Assembly: GCA_963741565.1 (NCBI GenBank)
Contig: CAVUIK010000002.1
Location: forward strand, 248,001-312,000
Direction: 5' to 3'
DNA: 64,000 nt
Origin: Ga0077555 sp963741565
Lineage (GTDB): Bacteria > Pseudomonadota > Alphaproteobacteria > Rhizobiales > Hyphomicrobiaceae
Shown: in pieces, positions 27,627 to 35,358 of the stretch
Numbering within the stretch: the stretch's first letter is position 1
Layout: each line of letters begins with the position of its first letter
Translations under genes and position numbers: made by a program
Notes under the pieces: model-generated
Databases searched by the model: none
What the model was told of the DNA's origin: nothing
What the model saw: the letters and a program-made list of their open reading frames with translations, nothing else

Positions 27627-29231
27627 TTAAGCCTTCTTCACACCCCAGAACCAGGGCAGCGGGCCATTGGCGACGCCTTCGATGTTGCCGCGCCAGGCCT
27701 GGAAGGTCTTATAGAAGCCGGTCGGGATCCACGTCACGCTGGACATCGACGCCTTATTGATAGCCGCCATGGCGGCCTTCTCTTCATCGACCGACTTGGC
27801 GTCGAACCACTGGGCGACGCCCTTCTCCACGTCGTCGTCCTTCGGCCAGCCGAACCAAGCCGGGCCCGGGTTCTCGCCGCCAGCGCGAGCTGCGATGTGG
27901 CCGGCGGGATTGGCGGCGTCGGCGCCTGCGTGCCACGTGTGGAACATGCCCCAGCCGCCTTGCCCTGGCGGGCTCTTCGAGGCGCGGCGCTGGCCGACGG
28001 TGCCCCAATCGGTGGCGACGAAGTCGACTGTCATGCCGATCTTCTTCAGGAGATCGGCCGTGATTTCGCCCATCGCTTTGAGCGGCGGCTGGTCCTGGGC
28101 AACGAGGCAGGTGACGGGTTGCCCGCTGTAGCCAGCCTCGGCCAGCAACTTCTTGGCGCCTTCGATATTGCGCGGCCCGGTGAGCACCTCGCCGCCCGCA
28201 TTGCTGAACACCGGTGTGCCTGGCGTGAAGACGCTGCCGAGCGTGCTCCACAGGTTCGTGTCGGAACCGACGACGGCGCGCATGTAGTCCTCCTGCGACA
28301 GCGCCATCTGGACGGCGCGCCGCACCTTCACATCATTGAAGGGGGGATGCAGGTGATTGAGCCGGAACGCGCCGATGTTGCCGAGGGGATCGGCAATGTC
28401 GACCTTGATATTCCGGTTCTTCTTGAGCACCGGCACAAGATCTGTCAGCGGGCTCTCCCACCAGTCGATCTCGCCGTTCTGAAGGGCTGCGGATGCCGTG
28501 GCGGGATCCGGCATGATGATCCATTCGACACGATCGACATGCATCACCTTGCCGCCCGACCACCACTCGCTTGGCTCGTTGCGCGCAACGTAGTCCTTGT
28601 TTTTCTCGAAAGCCGCGAGTGCGCCGGGCTTCCAGTCGGTGCGCACGAACTTCATCGGGCCGGAGCCGATGTACTCCTCGATCTGCTTGAAGGGATCGGT
28701 CTTGGCGATGCGCTCCGGCATGATGAAGCAGCAGGGCGTGCCGACCTTGCCGAGTGCATAGAGCATCTTCGGGTAGGGTTTTGCGAGTACCCACTTGACG
28801 GTCTTGTCGTCGACCGCCGACAGTTCCTTGTTGATGGCCTTGAGCATCTGGCCCATGGCGTCGCGACTGGTCCAGCGCGTGATCGAGGCGACGACGTCTT
28901 TTGCGGTCACCTTCTCGCCATCATGCCACTTGAGGCCGTCGCGCAGCTTGAAGGTCCAGGTCAGGCCGTCAGCGGAGACTTCCTCGCTCTCGACCATCTG
29001 GCGCTTCGCCTCGAGCTTGCTGTTGAGGCCGTAGAGCGTATCCCAGACCAACTGTGAGGCGTTGCGCACAACGTATTGCGTGCCCCAGACCGGATCGAAG
29101 TTGGCGAGGTTGGCTTGGGGAACGAATTTGAGGACTTTGGCGCCCTGCGCGATGGCGGGCATCGGGAAGCTCCCGCTAGCGGCGAGCGTTCCTGTCGTAG
29201 CGATACCCTTGAGAACGTTTCTGCGATCCAT
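27627..29231 (-). CDS. peptide-type ABC transporter substrate-binding protein
   Basis: 534 residues, solute-binding family 5. N-terminus MDRRNVLKGIATTGTLAASGSFPMPAIAQ has a twin-arginine-like RR and a cleavage site after AIAQ, so export may use Tat. Body motifs: LKFVPQANLANFDPVW, DGLTWTFKLRDGLKWHDGEKVTAKDVVASI (family signature), FNDVKVRRAVQMALSQEDYM. First gene of the five-gene importer operon and divergent from an amidase gene (176 nt between starts), suggesting that an imported amide or peptide-like compound is hydrolysed by the amidase. Confidence 0.93.
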   Translation of the reverse strand: MDRRNVLKGIATTGTLAASGSFPMPAIAQGAKVLKFVPQANLANFDPVWGTQYVVRNASQLVWDTLYGLNSKLEAKRQMVESEEVSADGLTWTFKLRDGLKWHDGEKVTAKDVVASITRWTSRDAMGQMLKAINKELSAVDDKTVKWVLAKPYPKMLYALGKVGTPCCFIMPERIAKTDPFKQIEEYIGSGPMKFVRTDWKPGALAAFEKNKDYVARNEPSEWWSGGKVMHVDRVEWIIMPDPATASAALQNGEIDWWESPLTDLVPVLKKNRNIKVDIADPLGNIGAFRLNHLHPPFNDVKVRRAVQMALSQEDYMRAVVGSDTNLWSTLGSVFTPGTPVFSNAGGEVLTGPRNIEGAKKLLAEAGYSGQPVTCLVAQDQPPLKAMGEITADLLKKIGMTVDFVATDWGTVGQRRASKSPPGQGGWGMFHTWHAGADAANPAGHIAARAGGENPGPAWFGWPKDDDVEKGVAQWFDAKSVDEEKAAMAAINKASMSSVTWIPTGFYKTFQAWRGNIEGVANGPLPWFWGVKKA

Positions 29232-29407
29232 GTTGGTCTTTTCACTCCCTGAGACCGATGCTTGGGCGGCTGGTTGTCGGCCGGCCGTCGCACCTTGTGG
29301 ACGAGACTTCGACGCGACGGGGGTGGTTGTGTCAAGACCGGCTGACGGGCAAACTGCCAGGAAAATGGCAACAGTTTCATTGCAACGTCAGAAAGAGGGA
29401 GCCGCGC

Positions 29408-30715
29408 ATGTCGCAACCCGCCACAACCAGCTACGCGCAGGACCCGGGCCGGCTGGCCGGCATGGCCCGGGATATCGCCAGCAAGGCCCTGTCGCCGGTC
29501 GACCTGGTGCGGCGCTACCTGTCCCGGATCGACGCCGTCGATGGTGCGGTGCAGGCTTGGCGGATCGTTGACCGGGAGCGGGCATTGGCCTTGGCCGAGG
29601 CTCGCCATAAAGAAGCCCAGGCCGGGCAATTGCGCGGTGCGCTGCACGGCATTCCCGTCGGCATCAAGGACGTGATCGACGTTGACGGCTTGCCGACGCG
29701 GGCCAACAGCCGGTCGCGAGCCGATGCCAAGCCTGCAACCGGTGACGCCGAGATTGTCCAGGCCTTGAAGGCCCAGGGCGCAATCATTCTCGGCAAGGTG
29801 CATACAACTGAATTCGCGTTCTTCGATCCATCGCCGGCGCGCAATCCGCACAACCTCGCGCATACGCCAGGCGGCTCCAGCTCGGGCTCGGCGGCGGCGC
29901 TGTCGGCCGGCATGGTGCCGTTGACGGTTGGCACGCAGACGGTCGCTTCGGTCAATCGCCCAGCGGCCTATTGTGGGATCTCCGCGTTCAAGCCGTCGAC
30001 GCGCACGTTGTCGGCCTACGGCATCACGCCGCTGGCGCCCATGTACGATACGCCCGGGCTTTACGGCTGGAGCGTTGCCGACGCGGTTTACGCGTGGGAG
30101 GCGGTGGCGCCGGCGTCCGCCGGGCCGGCGGTCGAGGCCTCACGCGTGCTGACCGTCGTCGTGCTGGAGGACCCGCATCTCGGCGATGCAAGCGCCGAGA
30201 TGACGGCGTCGTGGCAGCGCATGCTCGATGACCTGTCAAACGCCGGTCACGCTGTGACGCGTCGGGCATCGCCGATCGACTTCAAGCGGCTCTGCGATAT
30301 CCAGCGCTCAACGATGCTCTACGAGGCGGGTCGCGCGATGCGCGGGTTTCTGGAGCTTCCGGCAGGCCAGATCGGAGAGAAGCTGCTGGGTGCCATCAAG
30401 GACGGTATTGCGATCCCCGAGGCGCGCTATCTCGACGAACGGCGCGAGATCGACCGGATGCGTGAGGTGGTTTTTGCCGGGGACGATCGCACGACGCTTT
30501 ACCTTTGGCCGGCGGCGCCCGGGCCAGCACCTGAGGGCCTCGGCTGGACCGGCGACCCGCGCTACATCTCGCCCTGGACGGCGCTGGGCGGGCCGATGGT
30601 GACAATCCCCGCGGGCAGGACAGCCAACGGGTTGCCACTCGGTTGCATTCTCTGCGGCCAGCCTGGCATGGATCGGTTCATGGCGGCTGCATGCCGGCGA
30701 CTGCCGTTGGCTTAA
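29408..30715 (+). CDS. amidase signature family protein
   Basis: 435 residues from the ATG at 29408, with GAGGGAG upstream. The catalytic lysine is in GIKDVIDVDG near residue 85, the Gly/Ser-rich amidase signature is GGSSSGSAAALSAGMVPL near 157, and the nucleophile region is TVASVNRPAAYCGISAFKPS, where the usual GSIR is ASVNR but the serine is kept. Hydrolyses an amide bond; substrate unknown. No signal peptide, so cytoplasmic. Divergent from the ABC importer receptor and convergent with the LLM oxidoreductase gene. Confidence 0.88.
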   Translation: MSQPATTSYAQDPGRLAGMARDIASKALSPVDLVRRYLSRIDAVDGAVQAWRIVDRERALALAEARHKEAQAGQLRGALHGIPVGIKDVIDVDGLPTRANSRSRADAKPATGDAEIVQALKAQGAIILGKVHTTEFAFFDPSPARNPHNLAHTPGGSSSGSAAALSAGMVPLTVGTQTVASVNRPAAYCGISAFKPSTRTLSAYGITPLAPMYDTPGLYGWSVADAVYAWEAVAPASAGPAVEASRVLTVVVLEDPHLGDASAEMTASWQRMLDDLSNAGHAVTRRASPIDFKRLCDIQRSTMLYEAGRAMRGFLELPAGQIGEKLLGAIKDGIAIPEARYLDERREIDRMREVVFAGDDRTTLYLWPAAPGPAPEGLGWTGDPRYISPWTALGGPMVTIPAGRTANGLPLGCILCGQPGMDRFMAAACRRLPLA

Positions 30716-30747
30716 GCGAATGAGGGGCGATTCTTGCCCCGGCCGCC

Positions 30748-31707
30748 TTACGCCATTTTCGCCTTGAGTTTTGGAATGACGTCGCGGGCCAGCGCCTCGA
30801 CTTGCTCCGTCTCGTACTTGTAGGGCACGAAGATGATGCGATCGATGCCGGTCGCGAGATGCGGCTCGAGTTGGGCGATGCATTCCTCGGGCGTGCCCAT
30901 GATGGCGGAATCCATGGTCGACTCGGACCACGAGGCATAGTCCCACTCGGTTTGCAGCCATTCCTTCATGCCGGCTTCGATCTTGGCGCGCGGGCCGATG
31001 CAGATGGGGAGCTGGTTGGTGGATATCAGTTCGTCGGGATTGCGGCCGGCGTCGGCGGCGAAATTGCGCACGCGGCCCCAGACCTTCGCGAAGCTGTCGG
31101 CCGTGTAATAGTAAGTGAGCCAGCCGTCGCCCTTGGTCGCGGCGCGCCGCAGAACGGCATCGACATAGCCGCCGATCAGGATGGGCGGGCGCGGCTTCTG
31201 CACCGGCTTTGGATACAGCACGGCGCCGCGCAGATTGTACTGGCCATATTGGCCATCGACCTTGTCCTCGGTCCAGAGCCGGTTGATGATCTCGAGGCTC
31301 TCTTCCATGATCCGGCCGCGCTTGGTGAAGTCAACGCCGAGCGAGTCGAATTCGCGCTTGTACCAGCCGACGGCCGCGCCAACGATCAGGCGTCCGTCGG
31401 AGATGTGATCGAGCGTCGCCAGTTCCTTCGCCATGATCACGGGATTGCGCATCGGCAACACCAGGATGCCGGTCCCGACTTTGATCGTTTTGGTGCGCGC
31501 GGCGATGGCGGTCAGGATCAGCAACGCCTCGTGGATCGGAAAGTTCGGCTCGACGCCGAGCAGGATGTGATCCCAGGCCCAGATTGACTCGAACCCCAGC
31601 TCCTCCATCCGCACGCCGTAGTCAATCAGCGCCTTCGCAGAGGGCATTTCGGGGTAGCGCGTGAAATTGCGCATGGCGATGCCGAATTCGGTTTTTTTCT
31701 TGGGCAT
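30748..31707 (-). CDS. LLM class flavin-dependent oxidoreductase (F420-type subgroup)
   Basis: 319 residues from the ATG at 31707, with CGGAGC upstream. Luciferase-like TIM barrel: GIAMRNFTRYPEMPSAKALIDYGVRMEELGFESIWAWDHI, RTKTIKVGTGILVLPMRNPVIMAKELATLDHISDGRLIVGAAVGWYKREFDSLGVDF, KPRPPILIGGY. This subgroup is annotated as F420-dependent in many genomes, but FMN use is also possible and cannot be judged here. It lies just after a CoA-transferase pair on the same strand (142-nt gap with palindromes). Likely oxidises or reduces an intermediate of the same catabolic route. Confidence 0.88.
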   Translation of the reverse strand: MPKKKTEFGIAMRNFTRYPEMPSAKALIDYGVRMEELGFESIWAWDHILLGVEPNFPIHEALLILTAIAARTKTIKVGTGILVLPMRNPVIMAKELATLDHISDGRLIVGAAVGWYKREFDSLGVDFTKRGRIMEESLEIINRLWTEDKVDGQYGQYNLRGAVLYPKPVQKPRPPILIGGYVDAVLRRAATKGDGWLTYYYTADSFAKVWGRVRNFAADAGRNPDELISTNQLPICIGPRAKIEAGMKEWLQTEWDYASWSESTMDSAIMGTPEECIAQLEPHLATGIDRIIFVPYKYETEQVEALARDVIPKLKAKMA

Positions 31708-31727
31708 TTGAAGCTCCGTGCTTTCCA

Positions 31728-31846
31728 CTCTCCCTGTGCGCTGCACGTGCATGGGGAGAGAGACGGGTGAAGGCGACAATGTGGGTTCGGAGCAAGCTAT
31801 CGCTCCTCATCCTAACCCCCGCCCCGTAAGGACGGGGGAGGGGACG
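31728..31846. repeat. palindromic intergenic elements (CTCTCCC and CCCCGT types)
   Basis: Two inverted repeats between the CoA-transferase and LLM genes: CTCTCCC (31728-31734) with GGGAGAG (31754-31760), and CCCCGT (31822-31827) with ACGGGG (31832-31837) inside a longer pyrimidine/purine-rich palindrome. They belong to the same family as the element at 27586. They may form mRNA hairpins between the two genes. Confidence 0.6.
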
Positions 31847-31849
31847 GCG

Positions 31850-32632
31850 TCAGGCGGTATACAAGCGCTCCGGATCCAAGTGCCGCAGCACATCGAGTTC
31901 CACTTTCTGCGGCGGCTCGGTGGTCTCGACCTTATCGGCAAAGCGCAACGCGAAACCGGTGTTGTCCTGGATCTGCTCGCGGTTGACACCTTGATGCAGG
32001 GCCAGGACTTCCATCTCGCGCGTTTCCTCGTTGAAGCCCATGACACCCATATCGGTGACGACGCGCCACATGCCGCCATGCGTAAGGCCCCGATCACGGC
32101 GCGATGTGTGCCCCTTGATCCAGCCGGGCGACGTGATGAAGTCCACGTTGGCGACGAATCGGCGCTTCTCGTGCTTCATGGCAACGATCATGTTGGTGAG
32201 CGAGGAAATGTCGTTGCCGCCGCCGGTGCCGGGCAACCGGGTCTTGGGATTGTCGGCGTCGCCGATGAACGAGGAGTTGAGATTGCCGAACCGGTCGATC
32301 TGTGCGCCGCCCATGAACCCGACGTCGACGTAGCCGCGCTGGAGTAGCAGCAGCACGTCGGTGATCGGCAGCACCATGTTGGCGCGCCGCGTGCAGCGTT
32401 GCTCGTTGGTGGAGGGCGGTAACTCGCCCGGCACGATGAAGGGGCCGATGGTGCCGCCTTCGAACAGGATCGTCAGGTGCGGGGCGAAGTTGCGCTGGGC
32501 CAACGTCGCGGCGAGCAACGGAATGCCGATGCCGGCAAAGACGATGTTGCCGTCCTTCATGAGGCGCGAGGCCATGACGGCCAACAACTCTGAGGCGGTA
32601 AATGTCTGGGCCGTCGGCGACTGCTTAGTCAT
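31850..32632 (-). CDS. CoA-transferase beta subunit family protein (IpdB-like)
   Basis: 260 residues. N-terminus TASELLAVMASRLMKDGNIVFAGIGIPLLAATLAQRNFAPHLTILFEGGTIGP is typical of family I CoA-transferase small subunits; GFMGGAQIDRFGNLNSSFIGD and GTGGGNDISSL follow. It overlaps the alpha subunit gene by 8 nt. The pair resembles IpdA/IpdB, which act in steroid ring breakdown as hydrolases, and glutaconate/3-oxoacid CoA-transferases. The true substrate is unknown. Cytoplasmic heterodimer or heterotetramer. Confidence 0.88.
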   Translation of the reverse strand: MTKQSPTAQTFTASELLAVMASRLMKDGNIVFAGIGIPLLAATLAQRNFAPHLTILFEGGTIGPFIVPGELPPSTNEQRCTRRANMVLPITDVLLLLQRGYVDVGFMGGAQIDRFGNLNSSFIGDADNPKTRLPGTGGGNDISSLTNMIVAMKHEKRRFVANVDFITSPGWIKGHTSRRDRGLTHGGMWRVVTDMGVMGFNEETREMEVLALHQGVNREQIQDNTGFALRFADKVETTEPPQKVELDVLRHLDPERLYTA

Positions 32633-33596
32633 TGATCACGCTCCTGCCGCGCCGGGCGGCATCGAGGAGCTCGGACATGCCGAGCTTGGCGAGGTAGTCG
32701 GGCCAGTCCTTCGGTGCGTAGTAGTAGTCCTCGAGGTATTTTTTCACGCCGGCTTCGGTGTCGCGCCCGTAGCACTGCGCGGCGTAGGCATCCATGTGCG
32801 TGAAGAACGGCTCATACATCCCGTAGCATTCGTGTGGGGCGCAGCCGAACGGCACCTCGACGACGGCATCCACCGTGAAGAACGGAATGCGTGTCTGATC
32901 GGGCTGGCGGCGGATCTGGTCGTTGGAGACGATGCGCTCGGTGGTCAGAATCACACGGGTCGCCGCCATCGCCATGTCGATGTCCATGAATTGCAGGCCA
33001 TCAAGCTGGGCATTGCCATACAAGTCGCAGCGCTGGACATGGATGAGCACGACGTCCGGATTCAGTGCCGGTAGCAGCGCCACCGTCTCGCCCGTGAACG
33101 GGCAGGTCATGGTTTGCAGGTCCCGGCCGACGCGGTGGCCGACGTCCGACCCCATCATCGAGCGCGACGGCATAAACGGCACGCCCATGGCACCGGCGCG
33201 ATAGCGCAGCCCCATCGACATGTGGCTCCATTCCTCGAAGCGGGCGAGCTTCTGCTCGGTGTAGTGGCGCATCACCTTCGAGACGCCCCACACGATCCCC
33301 TGGGTGAACCAGCTGGTCATGATGTGCTTCGATGCGCCCGACGCATAGAGGAGGTCACCTTCGGTCGAGGTGATCGAGCGCGAGATGACGAGATCGGTTT
33401 TGCGGGCCCGGATCAGCGCCCAGATCATCGCGAGCGGCGTGCGCGACATCGTGCAACCGCCGATGCCGACATGGTCGCCGTTGTTGACGAGCCGGGCCGC
33501 TTCCTCGAGTGACATGACCTTCTCGCGCAGACCGCGATCGCGCGCGAGCGTCTCCGAGCGCAGCTTCGCGTAGGGTTTGACGGTGGTCGTGCTCAT
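32625..33596 (-). CDS. CoA-transferase alpha subunit family protein (IpdA-like)
   Basis: 323 residues. Family I CoA-transferase large subunit: EKVMSLEEAARLVNNGDHVGIGGCTMSRTPLAMIWALIRARKTDLVISRSI, then NPDVVLIHVQRCDLYGNAQLDG. The first ~25 residues are an extension compared with the core. It is the first gene of a likely operon with the beta subunit and perhaps the LLM oxidoreductase. Role: activates or cleaves an acyl-CoA intermediate. Nearby PLP-dependent enzyme and, 12 kb away, the Ltp2-like/DUF35 pair point to a degradative context. Confidence 0.88.
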   Translation of the reverse strand: MSTTTVKPYAKLRSETLARDRGLREKVMSLEEAARLVNNGDHVGIGGCTMSRTPLAMIWALIRARKTDLVISRSITSTEGDLLYASGASKHIMTSWFTQGIVWGVSKVMRHYTEQKLARFEEWSHMSMGLRYRAGAMGVPFMPSRSMMGSDVGHRVGRDLQTMTCPFTGETVALLPALNPDVVLIHVQRCDLYGNAQLDGLQFMDIDMAMAATRVILTTERIVSNDQIRRQPDQTRIPFFTVDAVVEVPFGCAPHECYGMYEPFFTHMDAYAAQCYGRDTEAGVKKYLEDYYYAPKDWPDYLAKLGMSELLDAARRGRSVIND

Positions 33597-33702
33597 TCAG
33601 TCCTCACCTCGTTCGGTGTCCGTGCTTGGCTCGGATACCGTACTGTTCGTTCGTCACGTGCGCACGGTGTCAGCTGGAATGCGAGACACCGTCATGTCGT
33701 CA

Positions 33703-35203
33703 TTAGCCACGGCCCGTATCGCGATTGAAGGCGCGGATCATCTCGTCCCAGACCGGCACCAGTTCGTGGAGACCGGTCCAGAAGGCCTGACGCTTGCGGC
33801 GGTCGAAATCGGCGACCGAGACGCCCTGCTGCTCGACCCAGGTGAAATAGCCGAGATTGAAGATGCGTTCCCGTTCGCGCTGGGTCGCGTCGATCATATG
33901 CTCGGTGTCGGCGCCCGTGAGATGGCGCCCGACGACCTCGGCGGCGGTCTCTGGCGTCAATGCACCGGAATTGTGCTGGCGCTTCAGATAACGATCGAGT
34001 TCGCTGCGATAGAGCGCGGCGCCGTCGGTCGCGACCGTGATGACGACGTCGTCCGGCCCGAGGCGGTCGAGCTTGGCGAGCTTGATGGCACCGACGATGT
34101 TGGCGAGGCTCGACAGGCCGAAGTGGCCAAACGCGTCGGCGAGCGCCGGGTCGACGCCGAGACGCCGCGCCAGATAATCGCGACCGGTCGCCGTGTTCAT
34201 CACGGCATAGAGACCGTCGGTCGCCTGATCCGAGACGCCGATCACGACATCGGTATTCATGACGTTGTGGATCAGCGGCACATGTTTGTCGCCGATCCCT
34301 TGGATGTTGTGCTCGCCGTAGCCGTTCATGAGCAGCGTCGGGCATTCGACCGCTTCGATTACGCCGATCCGCGTGCCGTGCCGTGTCTTGAGATAGTCGC
34401 CGGCGCCCAGTGTTCCGGCCGATCCGGAGGCCGAGACGAAACCAGCCAGGCGCAGACCCTTGGCCTCTCCGCCGAGGCTGTCGAAGATGGTGCCGAGCGC
34501 CGGGCCGGTCACGCGCCAATGGCCGAGATAGTTTCCAAACTCGCTGAACTGGTTGACGATCTCGTTGGCGGGGTCGCGGGCGAGTTCGGCGCAGGCGTCG
34601 TAGATCTCTTTCACGTTCGAACTCGGTGCCGGGTGTGCGGATGATGTCGCCGGGCGCCGTCACCCACTGATCGAGCCAGTCGAACCGCTCCCGGCTCATG
34701 CCGGCGGGAAGAACGGCGACGCCGCGGCAGCCGAGGATGCGCGAGATTGCGACCCCGCCCCGGCAGTAGTTGCCGGTCGATGGCCACACCGCGCGCTGGC
34801 GGGCAGGGTCGAAACGGCCCGAGACCAGACGCGGAACCAGACAGGCATAGGCAGCGAGCACCTTGTGCGCGTTGATCAACGGGAAGGTCGCGCCGACCGC
34901 GACGACGATGCGTGCATCGACGCCGGTCAGCGTTCGCGGCAGCTCGACGTGAAGGGGGACCGCGCGGCGGCCGATCCGGTCGGCGTCGTTGAACCAGTTG
35001 ACGCGGTAGAGGTTCAGGGGATGCGCGGCGTCGGGCGCGATGTTGCGCAATTTGGCGACGATATCGGCTGGCTGCGTCTGCGGCTCAGCGAGTTCCTGGA
35101 ATGTCGGGAGGCGGATGCCGGCGTTGCGCAGCATGGCAACGGTCCGCTGGCGAATGCCTGCGTCGGCGATGTCGGTCGGGAATGCGAAGGGACTGCCGGC
35201 CAT
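33703..35203 (-). CDS. PLP-dependent enzyme, cysteine-synthase-like fold, frameshifted in this sequence
   Basis: About 499 residues when one extra base near 34620 is removed. N-terminal part: NWFNDADRIGRRAVPLHVELPRTLTG, then AVWPSTGNYCRGGVAISRILGCRGVAVLPAGMSRERFDWL, a fold-type II PLP pattern (STGNYCRG as the substrate loop). After TPGTE the frame slips; the correct continuation is SNVKEIYDACAELARDP and then NQFSEFGNYLGHWRVTGPAL...GFVSASGSAGTLGAGDYLK (the phosphate-binding glycine loop). It ends at 33703. Known relatives are annotated as PLP-dependent beta-subunit-like proteins; reaction unknown. Start at 35203 chosen because upstream residues are low-complexity. Confidence 0.78.
34620..34621 (-). 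other. probable single-base insertion in PLP enzyme gene
   Basis: The sense strand reads ACC-GAG-TTCGAAC. One T fewer gives GAG-TCG-AAC and restores the frame (TPGTESNVKEIYDAC). Confidence 0.78.
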
Positions 35204-35290
35204 GGATCGAAGCTCGTAAGATCCGGGAGAGCGCGCCCGTCGTGCGGCCCCCGTGCGGCCCGCCCATCGACCCGCGCCCAATATCTGCCG

Positions 35291-35312
35291 GTCATCCTAT
35301 TGTTAGGATGAC
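35291..35312. promoter_or_regulatory. perfect 9-base inverted repeat, candidate operator
   Basis: GTCATCCTA (35291-35299), TTGT, TAGGATGAC (35304-35312). It lies about 90 bases upstream of the PLP enzyme start and 45 bases after the transglycosylase stop. With no T-run it is an unlikely terminator; the size and symmetry suit a dimeric repressor such as a GntR or TetR protein. Confidence 0.4.
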
Positions 35313-35358
35313 AATGGCATGGTGTCCTCGCCGAGCGCAACCACTGGCGGCGGCGGGG

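Noticed and set aside
27897..29057. 386-residue plus-strand frame across the peptide receptor gene
   Set aside because: Antisense shadow, no signal or domain, and the receptor gene is clear.
30724..30740. terminator between amidase and LLM gene
   Set aside because: The GGGGC/GCCCC stem is only five bases and has no T-run.
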